From the NCBI GenBank assembly GCA_021613535.1, contig CP075497.1, positions 9,176,001 to 9,240,000 of the forward strand: DNA of 64,000 nucleotides, read 5' to 3'. Below the pieces are notes generated by a model. The model did no database searches. It saw nothing but the letters and a program-made list of their open reading frames with translations, and had not been told where the DNA came from. Each line of letters starts with the position of its first letter. Within the stretch, counting starts at the first letter, position 1. The position numbers were made by a program, and so were the translations under genes. Source of the DNA: Adineta vaga. Its lineage: Eukaryota; Rotifera. This document shows positions 48,732 through 62,300 of this stretch, piece by piece.

Positions 48732-49966
48732 TCATCGTCTTGTTGGTCGTTTTGATGATGTCGAACTGTAGTCATCATAATCTGAATTTGAACGTTTTAA
48801 ATTTGGACGTGCACGATATGATGAATGGTAATTTCGAGAGAGACTATCTTGATGATCCATAGATGAAATACGAGCTGACGAAGATGAAAAATTTTCATCA
48901 TCTTTCGAGTGATGTATTCGACAATAATTCATATCAGATGGATATTGTTCATGTGAAGTATGTGAAGAAGATGGCATTGGATAATCGTGTGATAATGTTT
49001 GATTGTGATTTACTACAAATTAAATGTCGGAGAATGTCGATGGAAGTATGATATTTGAAGTTAATGAAAGATTTAATACGTTCAGAACAAATGTATACGT
49101 TTGAATTTTACTTACATGGTATATCATATCGTTCAGAACGAGTATTATAATCAGATGTTCGATATGTATCGGAATAAAGATCAGAACGTAGAGATGAAAC
49201 ATTTGATAGATGAGATGGTGAAGATCGGTGATGATCATGCATATATATTTCATGATTAGGATTTCGACGTCCATAATCTATTGATCGTTCATTTCGATAG
49301 GAAGAAATGACTTGTGAAGAAGCATCTCGTCTAAAACATAATTAATTATTTGAACAATCAATTCGATCGAAAACTAACCGATGAGTTGATGGTATAGATC
49401 GATTTCGTTCCATATCAAAATGTGGTGAGTGAGGAGAAGATGAAGAATAGTATGAAGATGGACGATTGGAAAGAGTTGGTTGTTCATCAAGCAATGATGA
49501 ATGCGTATTTCGGTGAATCGAAGATCGATCATACCGAGATGGTGGTGGTGATGGTGATTGTTTGTCACAATAATCCATTTGACCATTGTTTGTTCGATTA
49601 AATATTGAAGAATGAAGTAGATGTGATGATATAGGATAATTATCATTACGATAATGAGTTGATGATCCATTTCGTGATGAAACAGGACGTGAATTTAATG
49701 ATATACGTGTTGAACGATAGTTATAGTTATTATCTGGTGAGTTTGTCGAGCTAAATTTACTATTATAATCATTATCATGCGACGGATTTTCACTATAAAA
49801 AAAGTATATTGATCTTGTTTTCTTATTGCATGTCAATGTAGAGATAAGAATTTTCATACCGATAGTTTCCATGTAGAGATCGATTATCATAATGATTCTG
49901 AGTTTTTAAATCATTATTATGTCGATCACGATATCGACCACGATAACCATCACGTGAGCGTTCCAT
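48732..49966 (-). CDS. Ser/Arg/Tyr-rich disordered protein
   Basis: Four or five exons from ATG 49966 (MERSRDGYRGRYRDRHNND) to TGA 48732. The whole product is low-complexity: Ser, Arg, Tyr, Asn and His dominate (SSYYSSSSPHSPHFD, QSPSPPPSRYD, RSNSDYDDYSSTSSKRP). There is no folded domain, signal peptide or membrane segment. Arg-Ser, SP and RG motifs resemble splicing-associated or RNA-binding disordered proteins, but no RRM is visible. The reading frame is kept over several short introns, which supports a real gene. Identity unknown. Confidence 0.65.
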
Positions 49967-50970
49967 ACCAATAGACACTCACAAGCAAAATATGACAATC
50001 GACAAACTCATCGATTTGCATATATACATATATCTGGAACAGATGTATTAGAAGAACAGGAACTATGCTTTATTCTTTTGCATTATTATCAATGTGGATG
50101 AATAAACACCTGCCGTATCGAAAGGACAAATCGATCGAATCAATATAGACACGTTTTAGGCTATGTATTTAGGATATTTTTGTAGACACTAAAGAAAACA
50201 TTGGTTTCTTTTGTTTATGTATTTATACGTAATATCAACCAAAATCATGTATCATAGAAAAAGCCGAGAAAAATGATAAATTTCCAGTTTCTGTATATTC
50301 TTACACAACTTTTCAAAAAGTATTGATGTTTTCGAATAATATTTCCCTTGTCTATATTTAATACTAGGATCATATCAACTATTCGAGAAAAACATTTCCT
50401 TTTGCACTTAAATCTATCTAATCTTATCTTTCGGAAATGAAATAAAGAGGAACTAACTACTTCCAGCTATCAATCTTCGATAAAAATAGATGACAAGATG
50501 AGTTTTTTTTTCATATCCAAATAAAACAAAAGAAATTGAGTGTGTTTTCTACACACATAATGCTCAAATTGTATTTTTTAAAGGTAATATATATTTTTTC
50601 TCATAGTAAAAGACAATGATAGATTAGATAAAGAACGAAAGGAAAGAAAAAGAACGAAGAATCAGAGTAAGAAAATGACATTCTGTTTGAATTGGTTGTT
50701 CGTAGTTTCAAGTGAAAATAGAATGAACAGAAAAAAAGATACACACATGTTTGATGGTTTGTATATACACAAAAAAAGAATAAATTTGCATGGAAAAAGG
50801 AATTTATGTTTTTTATAAAAACAGAATTCGCGTTACAAAGTTACAGACAACAAAAGAAGACGATGTTTTATATCTGGCACACGTAATGAACAACACAAAA
50901 CTAGAGACTCTGCATGCTAAAAGAAGAAGAAGAACAACAACAACAATTGAGTGTTTAGTTTCTGTTTGAA
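49967..50970. other. Intergenic
   Basis: About 1 kb of AT-rich sequence upstream of the Ser/Arg-rich gene and downstream of striatin. Nothing recognised. Confidence 0.5.
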
Positions 50971-53900
50971 TTAAGCATAAATTTTCGCTATTGAATCTGC
51001 TCCAACACTGGCCATATAAGGTTTTGATAAATGAAATGCAACATCATGTATAGATTCGTCGTCTTTCTTCTGATGAACTGTTAACTCTTGAATACAATTT
51101 TTTGTTTCAAGATTCCACAAACGTATTGAACGATCATGACCTTGAAAAGAAATTTAAAGAAGAATTCACAATGTAATTATAAATCATACTGCTAGATAGT
51201 AAACTTGATTGTTGTGGATCAATTGCTAATGATGTGACACTGTCAAGATGAGCTACCATTGATTGTATCATTCGACCTGCGCAAAAAAAAGACGAGATTT
51301 TATGGTTCTTACTTTTTCTACTATAATGAGAGTCGGTTTTCTTACCAGAATTACTATCAAAATATCGTATTTTATTATCATCATGTGCACTTATAATAAT
51401 TGCTTGTGATGGATGGCTAATAATTCTATTTATTCGATAATTTGGATCTAATGTTGAATTATCATTACCGAATTCTGTAATGATTTTTCCTGTTTCTACA
51501 TCGTAAATGACTGTTTTCAAAGAATCATATGTGGCTACAAATCGATTCGTGTCTTGCATTAACCAATCGATTGATAGGGGAATACCATCATCTAAATAGC
51601 AATGATTATTATTAAACAAGAAACTTTTTCATGGAAAAATAAAACTATGAAATTACGTGTAAATGTTGATTGTAATGGTTGAGTTAAAGTTGGATCCCAT
51701 AATCGAATTGATCCATCCGATGAACATGATAATAATTTCTGACCGCATACAACTAATTGCCAAACAGCATCTGTATGACCTTCTAACACTTTACTTAAAA
51801 CATTGGAATCTATTGAATAAACAATATTCAGGAATAAAAATTGATGTAATAAAAATGAGTCTTTATTTCATACCGTATGAATCATATGGATCAACATCAG
51901 AACTGGGAATATTCCATACAGATATAATTGAATCAAGACCTCCACTATAAAACTGTTCTCCGGATGGATTCATTGCCGCACATAGAACAGGACCACTAGA
52001 CAAAATTCAATCAATTAAATGATCTTTTTTTTCTCATTAACTTACGTATGCCGTCGAAACGTATAGATCGGTTCCAGATCTTGTGCTGTAGCTGTTGATC
52101 TAAAACAAAATCATTGATTTTGTCCTCAAAAAACTTTTTTTTTTCATCTACTTACTTTCTTAATACAGCTGCTTTCTCTAGATTCCATAATTTAAGTGTT
52201 CGATCTTCTGAACCAGTGACTACAAGTGAATCAACTGGATGAAAAGCTACACAACGTACTCCATCCAAATGACTAAATAAAATAAAAGAAAACGTTTTTT
52301 TTTCTTTGTTATTAATCCTTAGAGAATTACACATTACCTTCGTAAAATATATTTAACACTCCAAGTTTTACGAAAATCAGATGATTCATTTGTCGTATTC
52401 TAATGAGAAAAAGAATATTTGAATATAAGAAAAATAAAATAAATCTTACTTCATCTTGAGTTTCATTATCATTTAAAACTGTCACACGTGCTAATTCGTC
52501 AAGACCTTCAACGGCATTATCTCCGATAAAATTCTTACTATTTCGAAACATCATGGTATCAACCATGTCACGGTTAACTATTGAATAGAAAAAAAGGTTA
52601 ATGAGCAAAATGTCCTTTTTTATTAATCAAATACTTTGTTCATCTTCAGTATATGTTCGTTGATCTGAAGATATATCATCAGTTCCGTTATTAAGCAAAT
52701 TATTTCGATTGGATGAAGAAATTTGTATTTGTTTACCATGACGATCACGTTTATATTCTTCTTTTAAACGATTTAATCGTGATTGATCAACATCCCATTC
52801 ACTACTATTTATCTCTTTACGGGGAGAAAAAATTCAAAAATAAATTGATGAAAAAATACCAAAGAATTTGTTTTATTACCATTTGATTTCACGTCATCGA
52901 TATTCGTTGTAGTAGCAGCATCTCCACTGAGAAAATCAAATTCATGTAAAGCAGCTTCTTCACTATCAAGATCATTGAGTGTATCAAGACCAGAATTATG
53001 ATTCGTTGTACTACCATTATTAGATTTAGTTATAATACGATTAGTATCAATGTCATCATCACTAAAAGACAACGAAGTTTCATTACATTGAACTATAAAT
53101 TAATGACTACTTTGAATCTTCATCAGGTTGATCTTCTTTGAGAAAAACAAGTGAGGCAAGAACTGATTTACTTAAATCACTTGTCGCATTTTTAATTATA
53201 TTCGGAATGATTCTAAACAAATTATTATTGTTTAATATCTTATCAAAAGAATTCTTTACCTTTTTGATTCATTCATTGGTTTAATATCACCATTTAAACC
53301 GGTATTGTTATTGTTATTATTGTTATTATTATTTCCATTAAAATTTGTTTCACCTTTAATTCCAAGTAGTTTCTTAACAGCCGTTGAACGTATATCAATA
53401 ATTGTATCAACATATCCAATTTCTTTTAAATATCTAGTGAAACATATCATCATGAAAAACAGAATTCTGTTTATTTGATTAACTTACTGTCGAAGTAATT
53501 GACGACCTTGTTTGAAAGTAACACAACCACCATCAAAAGCTAAATTTGGATCATCTTTATTATCATCTAATCGAAAGAAAAACAATGAATAGTGACATTT
53601 TGATTAATGTTCGAATCAAATTTAATACCATCATCAAAATTCGGTGCTTCATTGGATGTTGATTTTTGTTCTTCTAATGGAATATTTTCAGTACCATATT
53701 TTAATTTATTGAATTTTAATCTAAACGAGAAATGTCTCATGAGACAATCGATAATTTGTTTTTCTTTTCTCATGAAAATTACGATCTATTCTCAAGGGAT
53801 GAAGTCAAACTATTAATTATTTACCTTTCTTGTTTCAAAGCGTATTCAAGCATTTTAATACGTCTGACAAGTGCATTTTTCAGATTTTCTTGTCCTTGTC

Positions 53901-54177
53901 TTTCACCCTGAAGAAAAGCAATACGTGCCTAAAATAAACGACAAAAAAACATTTCGTTTTTAGAAAAGAATTCTTCTTTGGTTTTCTCTACTTGAAATTC
54001 TGCTCGTTCAGTTTCCCATTGTTGTCGTTCAATTTCAAATCTGGTCCATTCATGTTGAAGAAAATGAAGAATGCCAGGTACTGTATACAGTGGACGCTGT
54101 GCATCAACATTAGACATGCTCGATGGACCTGATTGGGAATCTGATTGATAAGATATTTGCGTTTCACTACCGTCCAT
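50971..54177 (-). CDS. Striatin, PP2A regulatory subunit of STRIPAK
   Basis: About 15 exons from ATG 54177 to TAA 50971. N-terminus: YTVPGILHFLQHEWTRFEIE followed by a long coiled coil (RQQWETERAEFQARIAFLQG, RRIKMLEYALKQER), the caveolin-binding and PP2A-A/dimerisation part of striatins. Then VTFKQGRQLLRQYLKEIGYV, a conserved striatin segment, and an acidic disordered middle with an Asn run (about 53290-53330). The C-terminal half is a WD40 propeller: SHLDGVRCVAFHPVDSLVVT, DRTLKLWNLE, GGLDSIISVWNI, LEGHTDAVWQLVV, DGSIRLWDPT, HDRSIRLWNLE, ending ASVGADSIAKIYA. Striatins scaffold MST/GCKIII kinases, MOB4 and PP2A, opposing Hippo signalling. It begins 120 bp after RPB4 on the same strand. Confidence 0.95.
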
Positions 54178-54296
54178 TCAAGTACATATCGATTAAAGAC
54201 ACAGAAGAATAAAGGTGATTTCAAGAAAACGAAAAAAAATATATAAAGAAATCTGAAATAATAATAAACATCAAGAAAATTTGTCGAACATTTTAT

Positions 54297-54816
54297 TTAA
54301 TATTGAAAACTTCTATAGGTCTGAATTTCGTCAACTATTTTTTGACATTCTTCATCATCGAGTTTACTATCTAAAGATGGAATTAATGTTTTCGCTTCAG
54401 CTGCAAGTTGTGGACAAAGATTAGCAAGTAATGCTGCTTCAAATTTATGTAAAACTGGTGTCGAATTTGTTGTTGACATACTATTGGATTGATCTTTTGG
54501 AAAAAGTAAATTTCTTACAGCACCAATTGCTTCTTTTGTTTTGAATTTACTAAATCTTTCACAATATGAAACAATATCATTGAATGCTTCAGATGATGTT
54601 ATTTCATCTTCATCATCCATTCCCGAATTTGCTTGTTGTTCTCGACGTTGCTCAAGCATTAATAAAACTTCTGATATCATCATAGGTTCAGCTTTATCAA
54701 ATTCTTTTGGAAATTTCAATTGAGCAGCATCTTCATCATCCTATAATTATACGTTTAAAAAGAGATTTTCATTGAAAAGAACGAAGAAATTGATTTACTT
54801 GATTTGGAATTGACAT
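54297..54816 (-). CDS. POLR2D: RNA polymerase II subunit RPB4
   Basis: Two exons: MSIPNQ (ending 54799) and 54297-54740. Seen: AAQLKFPKEFDKAEPMMISE, LMLEQRREQQ, RFSKFKTKEAIGAVRNLLF, LHKFEAALLANLCPQLAAEA, LIPSLDSKLDDEECQKIVDE and the C-terminal IQTYRSFQY. These match RPB4/POLR2D throughout. A short insert (PKDQSNSMSTTNSTP) lies where most homologues are continuous. RPB4 forms the Pol II stalk with RPB7. Confidence 0.95.
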
Positions 54817-56319
54817 TGTTAGTTATTAATTTGAAATTCTAAATGAAAGTTAAATCGACAAACAATAAACAAATAAACAATAAGAGTATAAGAAGAGAAA
54901 GGAGAAGGATCTCTTGCTTCAAGCGTTGGTATTATTAGGAATAATGATCAATGACAACTAATCAAAATTTCAAAAGTCATTTGAAATTTTTTCTTTTATT
55001 TTATCAAAAACAAAAAGATTTTATTAATCGAAAAAAAGGAATTGGATTTTTTTCTACGAAGAAAAACATTTCAGACGACATCTATTGTATAATGAATGTT
55101 TTTCAATGATATAGAGCGACATCCTCAGATCACTTGTGTAGAATTCAACTTGAAATTCCATTTCCTTCTTTCAACGCATTACAACAAGTACTTCAGATTG
55201 TTTTCTGCATGATATCTTTTAAATTTCAAATTTAAGTATACACAAGAACAGAATTAAGTAATGTTTCTATTTTTTTCTCAGAAATACTTGTCAAGGCGAT
55301 ATATAACAGAAGAATGTCATTTTTTTAAACAAGAAATCAAATGCTAATATTGATCTACATATATAGAAACGAAATGAATTAATGTAGATTTAGTTGAATA
55401 GTATTAAGGCAAAATCAAAGTAAGGATTTTATCAATTTCTTTCAAAAAAAGTATCTGGATCTCAATTTCCTTTTCATTTGTCGAATGAATAGACGTTGAC
55501 ATCATTTAATAATGTATACTATGCTAATTAATTTTGTTGAAAATATATTCACTTTTATTCTGTTTCTGACACGCATGCGCTGTCTTTTCAGAGTTAAAAA
55601 AAACGAACGAAGAAAGAAAAAAAAAGAAAAGAGGGGAAAATGCAGCTATGATAGTAATAGTGATAAACACGCAATGAAGAAAAGAGAAAAAGCCACAGTG
55701 AAAACAGATCGATACGATTATCATCATCATCAGAATACTTTTCATTTTAACTGACCTGTCTATATAGATCGTGTAAGCAAGATCAAACACAAATATACAG
55801 AAGAAAAGAAGAAAGAAACATCAAAATACATACATATATAGACAGTGAAATCAGTTTGTTATTTTTTGATGAGACAAGAAAGAAGCGAATACGGATGTGG
55901 ACATATTCTTGATGCTGTTAGAGATTTGTTTCAAAGTTACATGAGAAAGAAGAAAATAAAAGTAGAAAAGAAAAATGAACGTACATATTTTTACATGACA
56001 GAAATAAATAATAAGACGAAAAGAAATCTGTTGGCTTTGTATGTAACGTCAAGTTTGTTGGCTTTTTATTTCTTATCTAAAAGTTTTCTATTCTGCACAT
56101 ATACAAGAACGAAGAGATTTTATCCGGGTCTAAACACACTCTGCCAGGCAGTTCATAGTGGACAAGGAATTTTTCATAAATCAGATCGCAATCATCGATA
56201 ATGAACCGGGTCGGTTCACTCTGGAAACAAACAATAAAGAAGCGAAAGAAAAAGATCTACATAGACACACTGTTAAAACAGAAGAAAAAAAAGTACGTAA
56301 ACATCGATTAAGATCGATT
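54817..56319. other. Intergenic
   Basis: About 1.5 kb between RPB4 and the end of the USP9X gene. AT- and A-rich, with an A/G-rich tract (55605-55700). Frames here are chance. Confidence 0.5.
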
Positions 56320-59300
56320 TTATGATCGAGGATGATGATGTTGCTGCTGTTGCATAGTTTTATTTTGCTGAATGGAGGATGGTGAGATTCGTTGATTTAA
56401 TCCGCTATTAACAATCGATGGAGAATTTGGTCGACGAGATGGTGTTGGCGTAATTTTAGATGAAACATTACTAGCAACATTTTTCATCACAACATTAGGC
56501 GAAACATTTTCCATCGGTTCATCATCTTCGAGATCGTCACTATTAGAGCCAGCGTCATCATTCTCCTTAAAAACAAATAAATAAATTTATATATATATAA
56601 ATGGAGATTTATACTCACCACCATTTCAGGATATAATTCAACAGCTTTATCAAGTAATGATCGAGCACTTTGAGTTCGTTCAATAAAATATCTAAAAGAA
56701 AAGATAAAAATATATAATATTATATAAATAAATGTGATCTCTTACCCTTGTGACATATCATTACTAGTAACAGGTCCTTGAGACGCATAATAAGGATAAT
56801 TTGGTTGTACATTATTGTATGATCGCTAAAAATAGAATAATAATTGATGGTTCAAAATCTGTAATAGAAAGAAAAGAAGGGTATCTTTTTACTTCTAATT
56901 GTTCATGTAACCATCGTACAGCTTGTGACCAACGTTGCTTAATATCTGCATCTGTTTTTAATATATGATTTGCTTTTTCGCAACTAAAAATAGATTTTAA
57001 TTAAAGAATTTCTTAGATTTTCTAATCAATATGAAATCTTCACTTTGAAAATAATTGTACAAGAGTTTTAATACAATGATATGCTTTTTTCTGATGTGTC
57101 GATTTCGATTTTGTAAACATATCAAATAAACTTTGTGGAGTTGTTTCATATCCACAATTGGTGGTTGTTGTTGTTGTTGGTGATGGTGTTGTTGTCGTCG
57201 TTATTACTGGTGGATTAGAAGTATTGGACATTGATATACCTTTTAATGCATATAATAATCGAACTTCTTGCCAAGAATCTTCTGTTGTTAGAATTGTATA
57301 GAGTACATCAAGATGAGCACGAAAATCATATGTATGATACATTGAAAGCTATAGAATACAAAGCAATTACATTTTGAAGATTTCTATGTTTCAATTTACT
57401 AGAGTAATGATTTCATTGAGCACGATAGATGTGACTTCAGCATTTTCCCAAATAAGAAAACGAAGAAGACGAAGTGATTCTTCACAAGAACCGGAATCTT
57501 CAATAATTTTTTTGAGAAATATATCTCGTTTATAGATAATATCAGCCATTTGTTGTGGCATTGAACATATTGGATCATTATCATGTGTATAGTATGGATT
57601 TGGCAAGAGTTCCGCATCGGACTAGATTGAAAAATGATGGATTCTTATTTGAATTATTACAAAAGACAAAAAATGATTTACTTGTCGAGATTTACAATAA
57701 ATTGAAACATTGAAACAACGAATCAATGTTGAAAGTATCACAAATAATTTTGCTGGCTCACCATACCGAGGTAATGTTGAACATGATGATGATGAATTAT
57801 CATCATTAGCAAGAGTTACAAATAATGTTGGAACATTAAGACGAATTAATTGTTCACACTGAAAGGCAAAAAAGATAAATTAAAGTACATTCAAATCTGC
57901 CTATTAACTTACTTCATGCCGACCAATAGATGAATAATTAACAAAAAATTGAAAATATTGTGTAAGCATTTTAACATTATCAGGCATTTCCTTTTTTAGT
58001 AAACGTAAAACATGGTTCAGTATCGATTCTTCTACAGTTAGATAAGTTTTAATATCATCTAGTTTTAAAAAACAAATTATTTTGATAAATTTTCTTCTAC
58101 AAACGTTATCACTAACCTGTACTAATATCTATTGTTTGTTCATCTTGTCGAGAATGACTAGCTAATGCAACAAGCATTTTTCCAAATGCATTACGAATCT
58201 ATAGAAGATTATGAATTTAGATCAATATATCAATTAAAAAGTAAAATAGAAATTAACCTCAGCAGATGTACAATCAATAAGATATTCTTGAAAGCGACTA
58301 GAATGTTTAAATAAAACTTCTTCTGCTAAATAATATCGAGCTTTTTTTGACCAACGAATGCAATGTATGATCAATTCAGTCCATTCATTAGCAGGTCCAC
58401 TAGAAGAACCAAATGTATTTTTTCAAGCGAATCAAAAAATAAATGTTTTGTATTTAACAAACCGTAAAGCTTTTTTCGTTCGCCATCCAACTGAGAAAAG
58501 AAATTTTGTTGCTATCTGAACACTAACCAAAGCTAATTCTTCAATTACTTCGACAGTCTATTAAAGATTCATAGAAAATAAAATAAAAAGAAATATCAAA
58601 ATAGAATTCATTTACATTCGTCAAAGTTGATTTCTCTGCCTGTGGCTGTTGTTGTTGTTGAAAGAATGTGACAATAACTTGAACATTACTTTGAACCAAT
58701 CGTTTCATAAAATGAAAATATTCTGGACTGAAATGAATTCGATTGTGAAGGAATTTGATATTTTGTTTTCGAACACTGCGCTGAACTGATAAAGGCATTC
58801 GTTGAGTTTGATCATCTATAGACAAACATTGATATATATATATATATTTATAAAGATAAAATCATAGAATTCACATACAAAGTTGTAAACGAGATAGATC
58901 TTTTTCCAAACTATTTTCCGATTCGACTTGATCACTGGTCATTTTTTCATAGAATAAAATATATGCATTCCACCAACGACGTTGACTAGAAAAGAAACGA
59001 AGTTAAATAGAATCGTAGAAAACAAAATTGAAAGAATATTCTTACCGTTTCATAACAGGTTGATCGAATGATTGCGCTGGATAATCTCCACCAAAACATT
59101 GGGATCGAAGTTCTTCATCATCATCCATTTTACATTCATTAACATCTGTATCATCAAATTTATACCAATGTTGAGGATCTGCAGCATTCGAATCATCTCT
59201 AAAATGAAATTCAAGAAAAGGAATATGTTTCAATATTCTTGTCTTCATTTTCAAGAATAAAAACGAACTTATTCTGTACAAATGAATAATAATGACCACC

Positions 59301-62300
59301 ATTTGCTTGTCCACTGTGTACAATAATGCCAACAAGTTTGTATCGCGTGTCACCATTGTTTGTTTTCGAATCATCATCAGCACTTTCATCAATCACCGAC
59401 ATACCTGAATTCCAACTCATAAACAATGTATATGTATATCTTTCATCAATATTTACCTTCAGCTTTGGCAAGACCTTGTACTGTATATGGTTCCATATCT
59501 AATTCTCTTGGAAATTCGAAATAATCATTAAATTTTATAGGTGTTTCACGTTCCCAATCATAATCAAATCGTTTAAGTTGAATTGCAAGAATGGGTGGTA
59601 GTTTCTTGAAACAAGTTCGTTTAATTGTATCAACCTGAAAGAACAAACTTTCGTATTTTTAAATACAAATTTCAATGTTTTTCTTTTACTTTTTTATTGC
59701 ATTTCTCACAAAAATATGCATTTGGTCCATCAAGTAATTCTCCAATAACATACTGTTCAAGTGATTCTTTTAGATTTTGACTATGTCGAATATCTACACT
59801 TAATAATGTAAAATCTTCTTCGCGTGAATAACTAATGAATACGAAAACAAATTCAGATTGAAAAGAATGTATTTAGATTTTTTTTATTAAAGAAAAACTT
59901 ACCGATGTGGACAATCTTTACAAATTTTCTGGTCAGCAAATGTTCCACCTAATACTTGTGAACATATTTGTGGTAAATTTAAAGATTTTAATGCTTCATC
60001 TATACTATCAACAACAGTATTTAAGAATTCAACTGCATCGTGTTGATCACGTAAGTTCACTGGTTCACCAGAAAATCTAATCAAATCAAATATAAATCTC
60101 CTATCTTCTTCTTTTCTTGCGTAAAACATACTTGAATATTTTCCAAAAACCTCTTGGAATATAAAATTGTAATTTCGATTCAAGTAAATGTCCAAAAATC
60201 CATTGTATATGACGAAATATTTGAATATTATATTCATTTCGTTCATTGGTTGTATTTTTTGGTGATGTTTCCATTGTATTATTTGATTCTTGTTGTTTTA
60301 TCGGTGAACTCGTTGCCTGATTGTCTTTGAGAAAGAATTTCGCATCAGAAAATGAATCAAACTAAATTGAACAACTAAAAATAAAGTTAAATCAAATGAT
60401 TAACATACGTTATCACGACGTTGATCATCATCATCTGTTTCATCATCACCATGGATAGATGGAATTTTTAGAGATAATAAGGCAGAACGTAATGGACGAA
60501 TCATAAATAATTGTTGGATAACGGAATTCATATAACATGTTGCTCCGCCATTTTTTAAACCAACAAAACTACGATTTGGACGTGGACCCACAAGTGGAGC
60601 AAAATCCCATTCATTCAAACTGGAATCAGGAACTAGAATAGAAATTATTTTTACAAATCAAATTTTCTATAAACAAAAACAATGAATTACCTGTATAGAA
60701 TAGATCAGTAATATATTTATCGATTAGTTTTAAATTTTCAATACAATTTGTTCCTAAAACAACCAATAAATCAAATGCGGCTAATGTTGACATTGGTGTT
60801 TGACAAATTGCAACAGGTGGTTCTTTAAGTAAATCAAGTTCATTATCTTCCTCATTATTTGTCATTTCATTGCTCATTATTGATTGTTTTGAAAGACGTT
60901 TTCGTCGTAATAAACGAAAATTATAAAGTAATGTCGATGCTGGAAAAAGATATTGTTCAATAATTTGTTGTATTAATGATTGATCAATACCATAATAACG
61001 TTTTCGTTCACTTGTTTGAAATTGTACTAATTCTTTAGCAATATTAATATGTCCACGAAGTAAATGATCATCAACGGGTAATGTAATATGTTTTAAATAT
61101 TGTATTTCATCATCTAATTGTTGATGAATATTTGGTGGAGAAATATTTCGTGAATATGCATAAGATAATAGACGACAGAGAAGAAGAAAGAAATCAGTTG
61201 ATTGTAATGAGTAATGTTTTAAATTTTCGAATGATTTATTTAAGAATTGAAATTGTTTTTGAAGAAAAAATTGTATTAAATTTTCACATTGTCCCTGAGA
61301 ACAACGAGATGTTAAGAGAAAGATTTGTTCCGATGATGTATGACGTATAATTTGATATTGACAATAAAGTATTAAATCAATAAAAAAATATTCAAAAAAA
61401 TGTTCTTTTAACAAATTTTCTACACTTGATGGTACAAGTGATAATGAGATACATAATAATTCTAGACCTTCTCGACATGCTAATTGACTTTCATCATCTT
61501 CATCATTATCTTCATTCATATCAGATGTATCATTTGGACGAAACTAAAATGAATCAAATGAAAATTCAATCAAGATATATCTTTCTCGAATTTCACTTAC
61601 ATTTTCTTGTTTAAATGTCTGATGAATAACATTAAAATCATTCTTTAGATTCATTTCAAATGAATTTTGTTTAGAATCTGCTGCTAAACACCAAATAAGT
61701 CGAATAAATTCTTTGATATGATGATATTGTAATAAAGAATTCTTTGGAATAGGATAATCCATTCGATGTGCAATTAATGTTGTCGCTATTTTTTGTTCAA
61801 CTGACATCGATACATGTTGTTGTTCACCAACAATATTCATCACTGGTAATGGAATTGTTGGCATAATACTTAAAATCTGTTCTAAAGATTCATTAGATGG
61901 TGAAGAAACATTTCCATGAGTTGATCTTATTTGATAAATAGCAAGAATAATTAAAAGACGTTTAAGAAGATAAAGAACAATAAAATAAATTGATTTACGA
62001 GTTGCAACATCACATTGATCGGTATATTGTTTGTCTGTGAGAATATTTAGTAAACATGCTAAACCACCAGCATTTAAAAAACGAACATGTAAACCTTCAA
62101 CATGATTACTATTTTGTAAACATATTTGATGAATTTGTGCTGGTAAGAAATTGATTAATGTCGTCTTTAAATTATAAAGCATTTGTGATGGTGAAGCATG
62201 AAAATAGAAATGATTTAAACGTATTAGACATTCTTCAGCTGTTGGTTGTTCATTATTTGCAGATAGAAGAGTAAAACAACTGTTTAACGTTTTTGTTGCA

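Noticed and set aside
49020-49670. Minus-strand frames rich in Ile, Met and His
   Set aside because: Out-of-frame shadows of the Ser/Arg/Tyr-rich gene; the frame kept over introns is the Ser-rich one.
55512-56201. Plus- and minus-strand frames between RPB4 and USP9X
   Set aside because: Low-complexity Lys/Arg or Phe/Ile-rich translations with no motifs; UTR or intergenic DNA.
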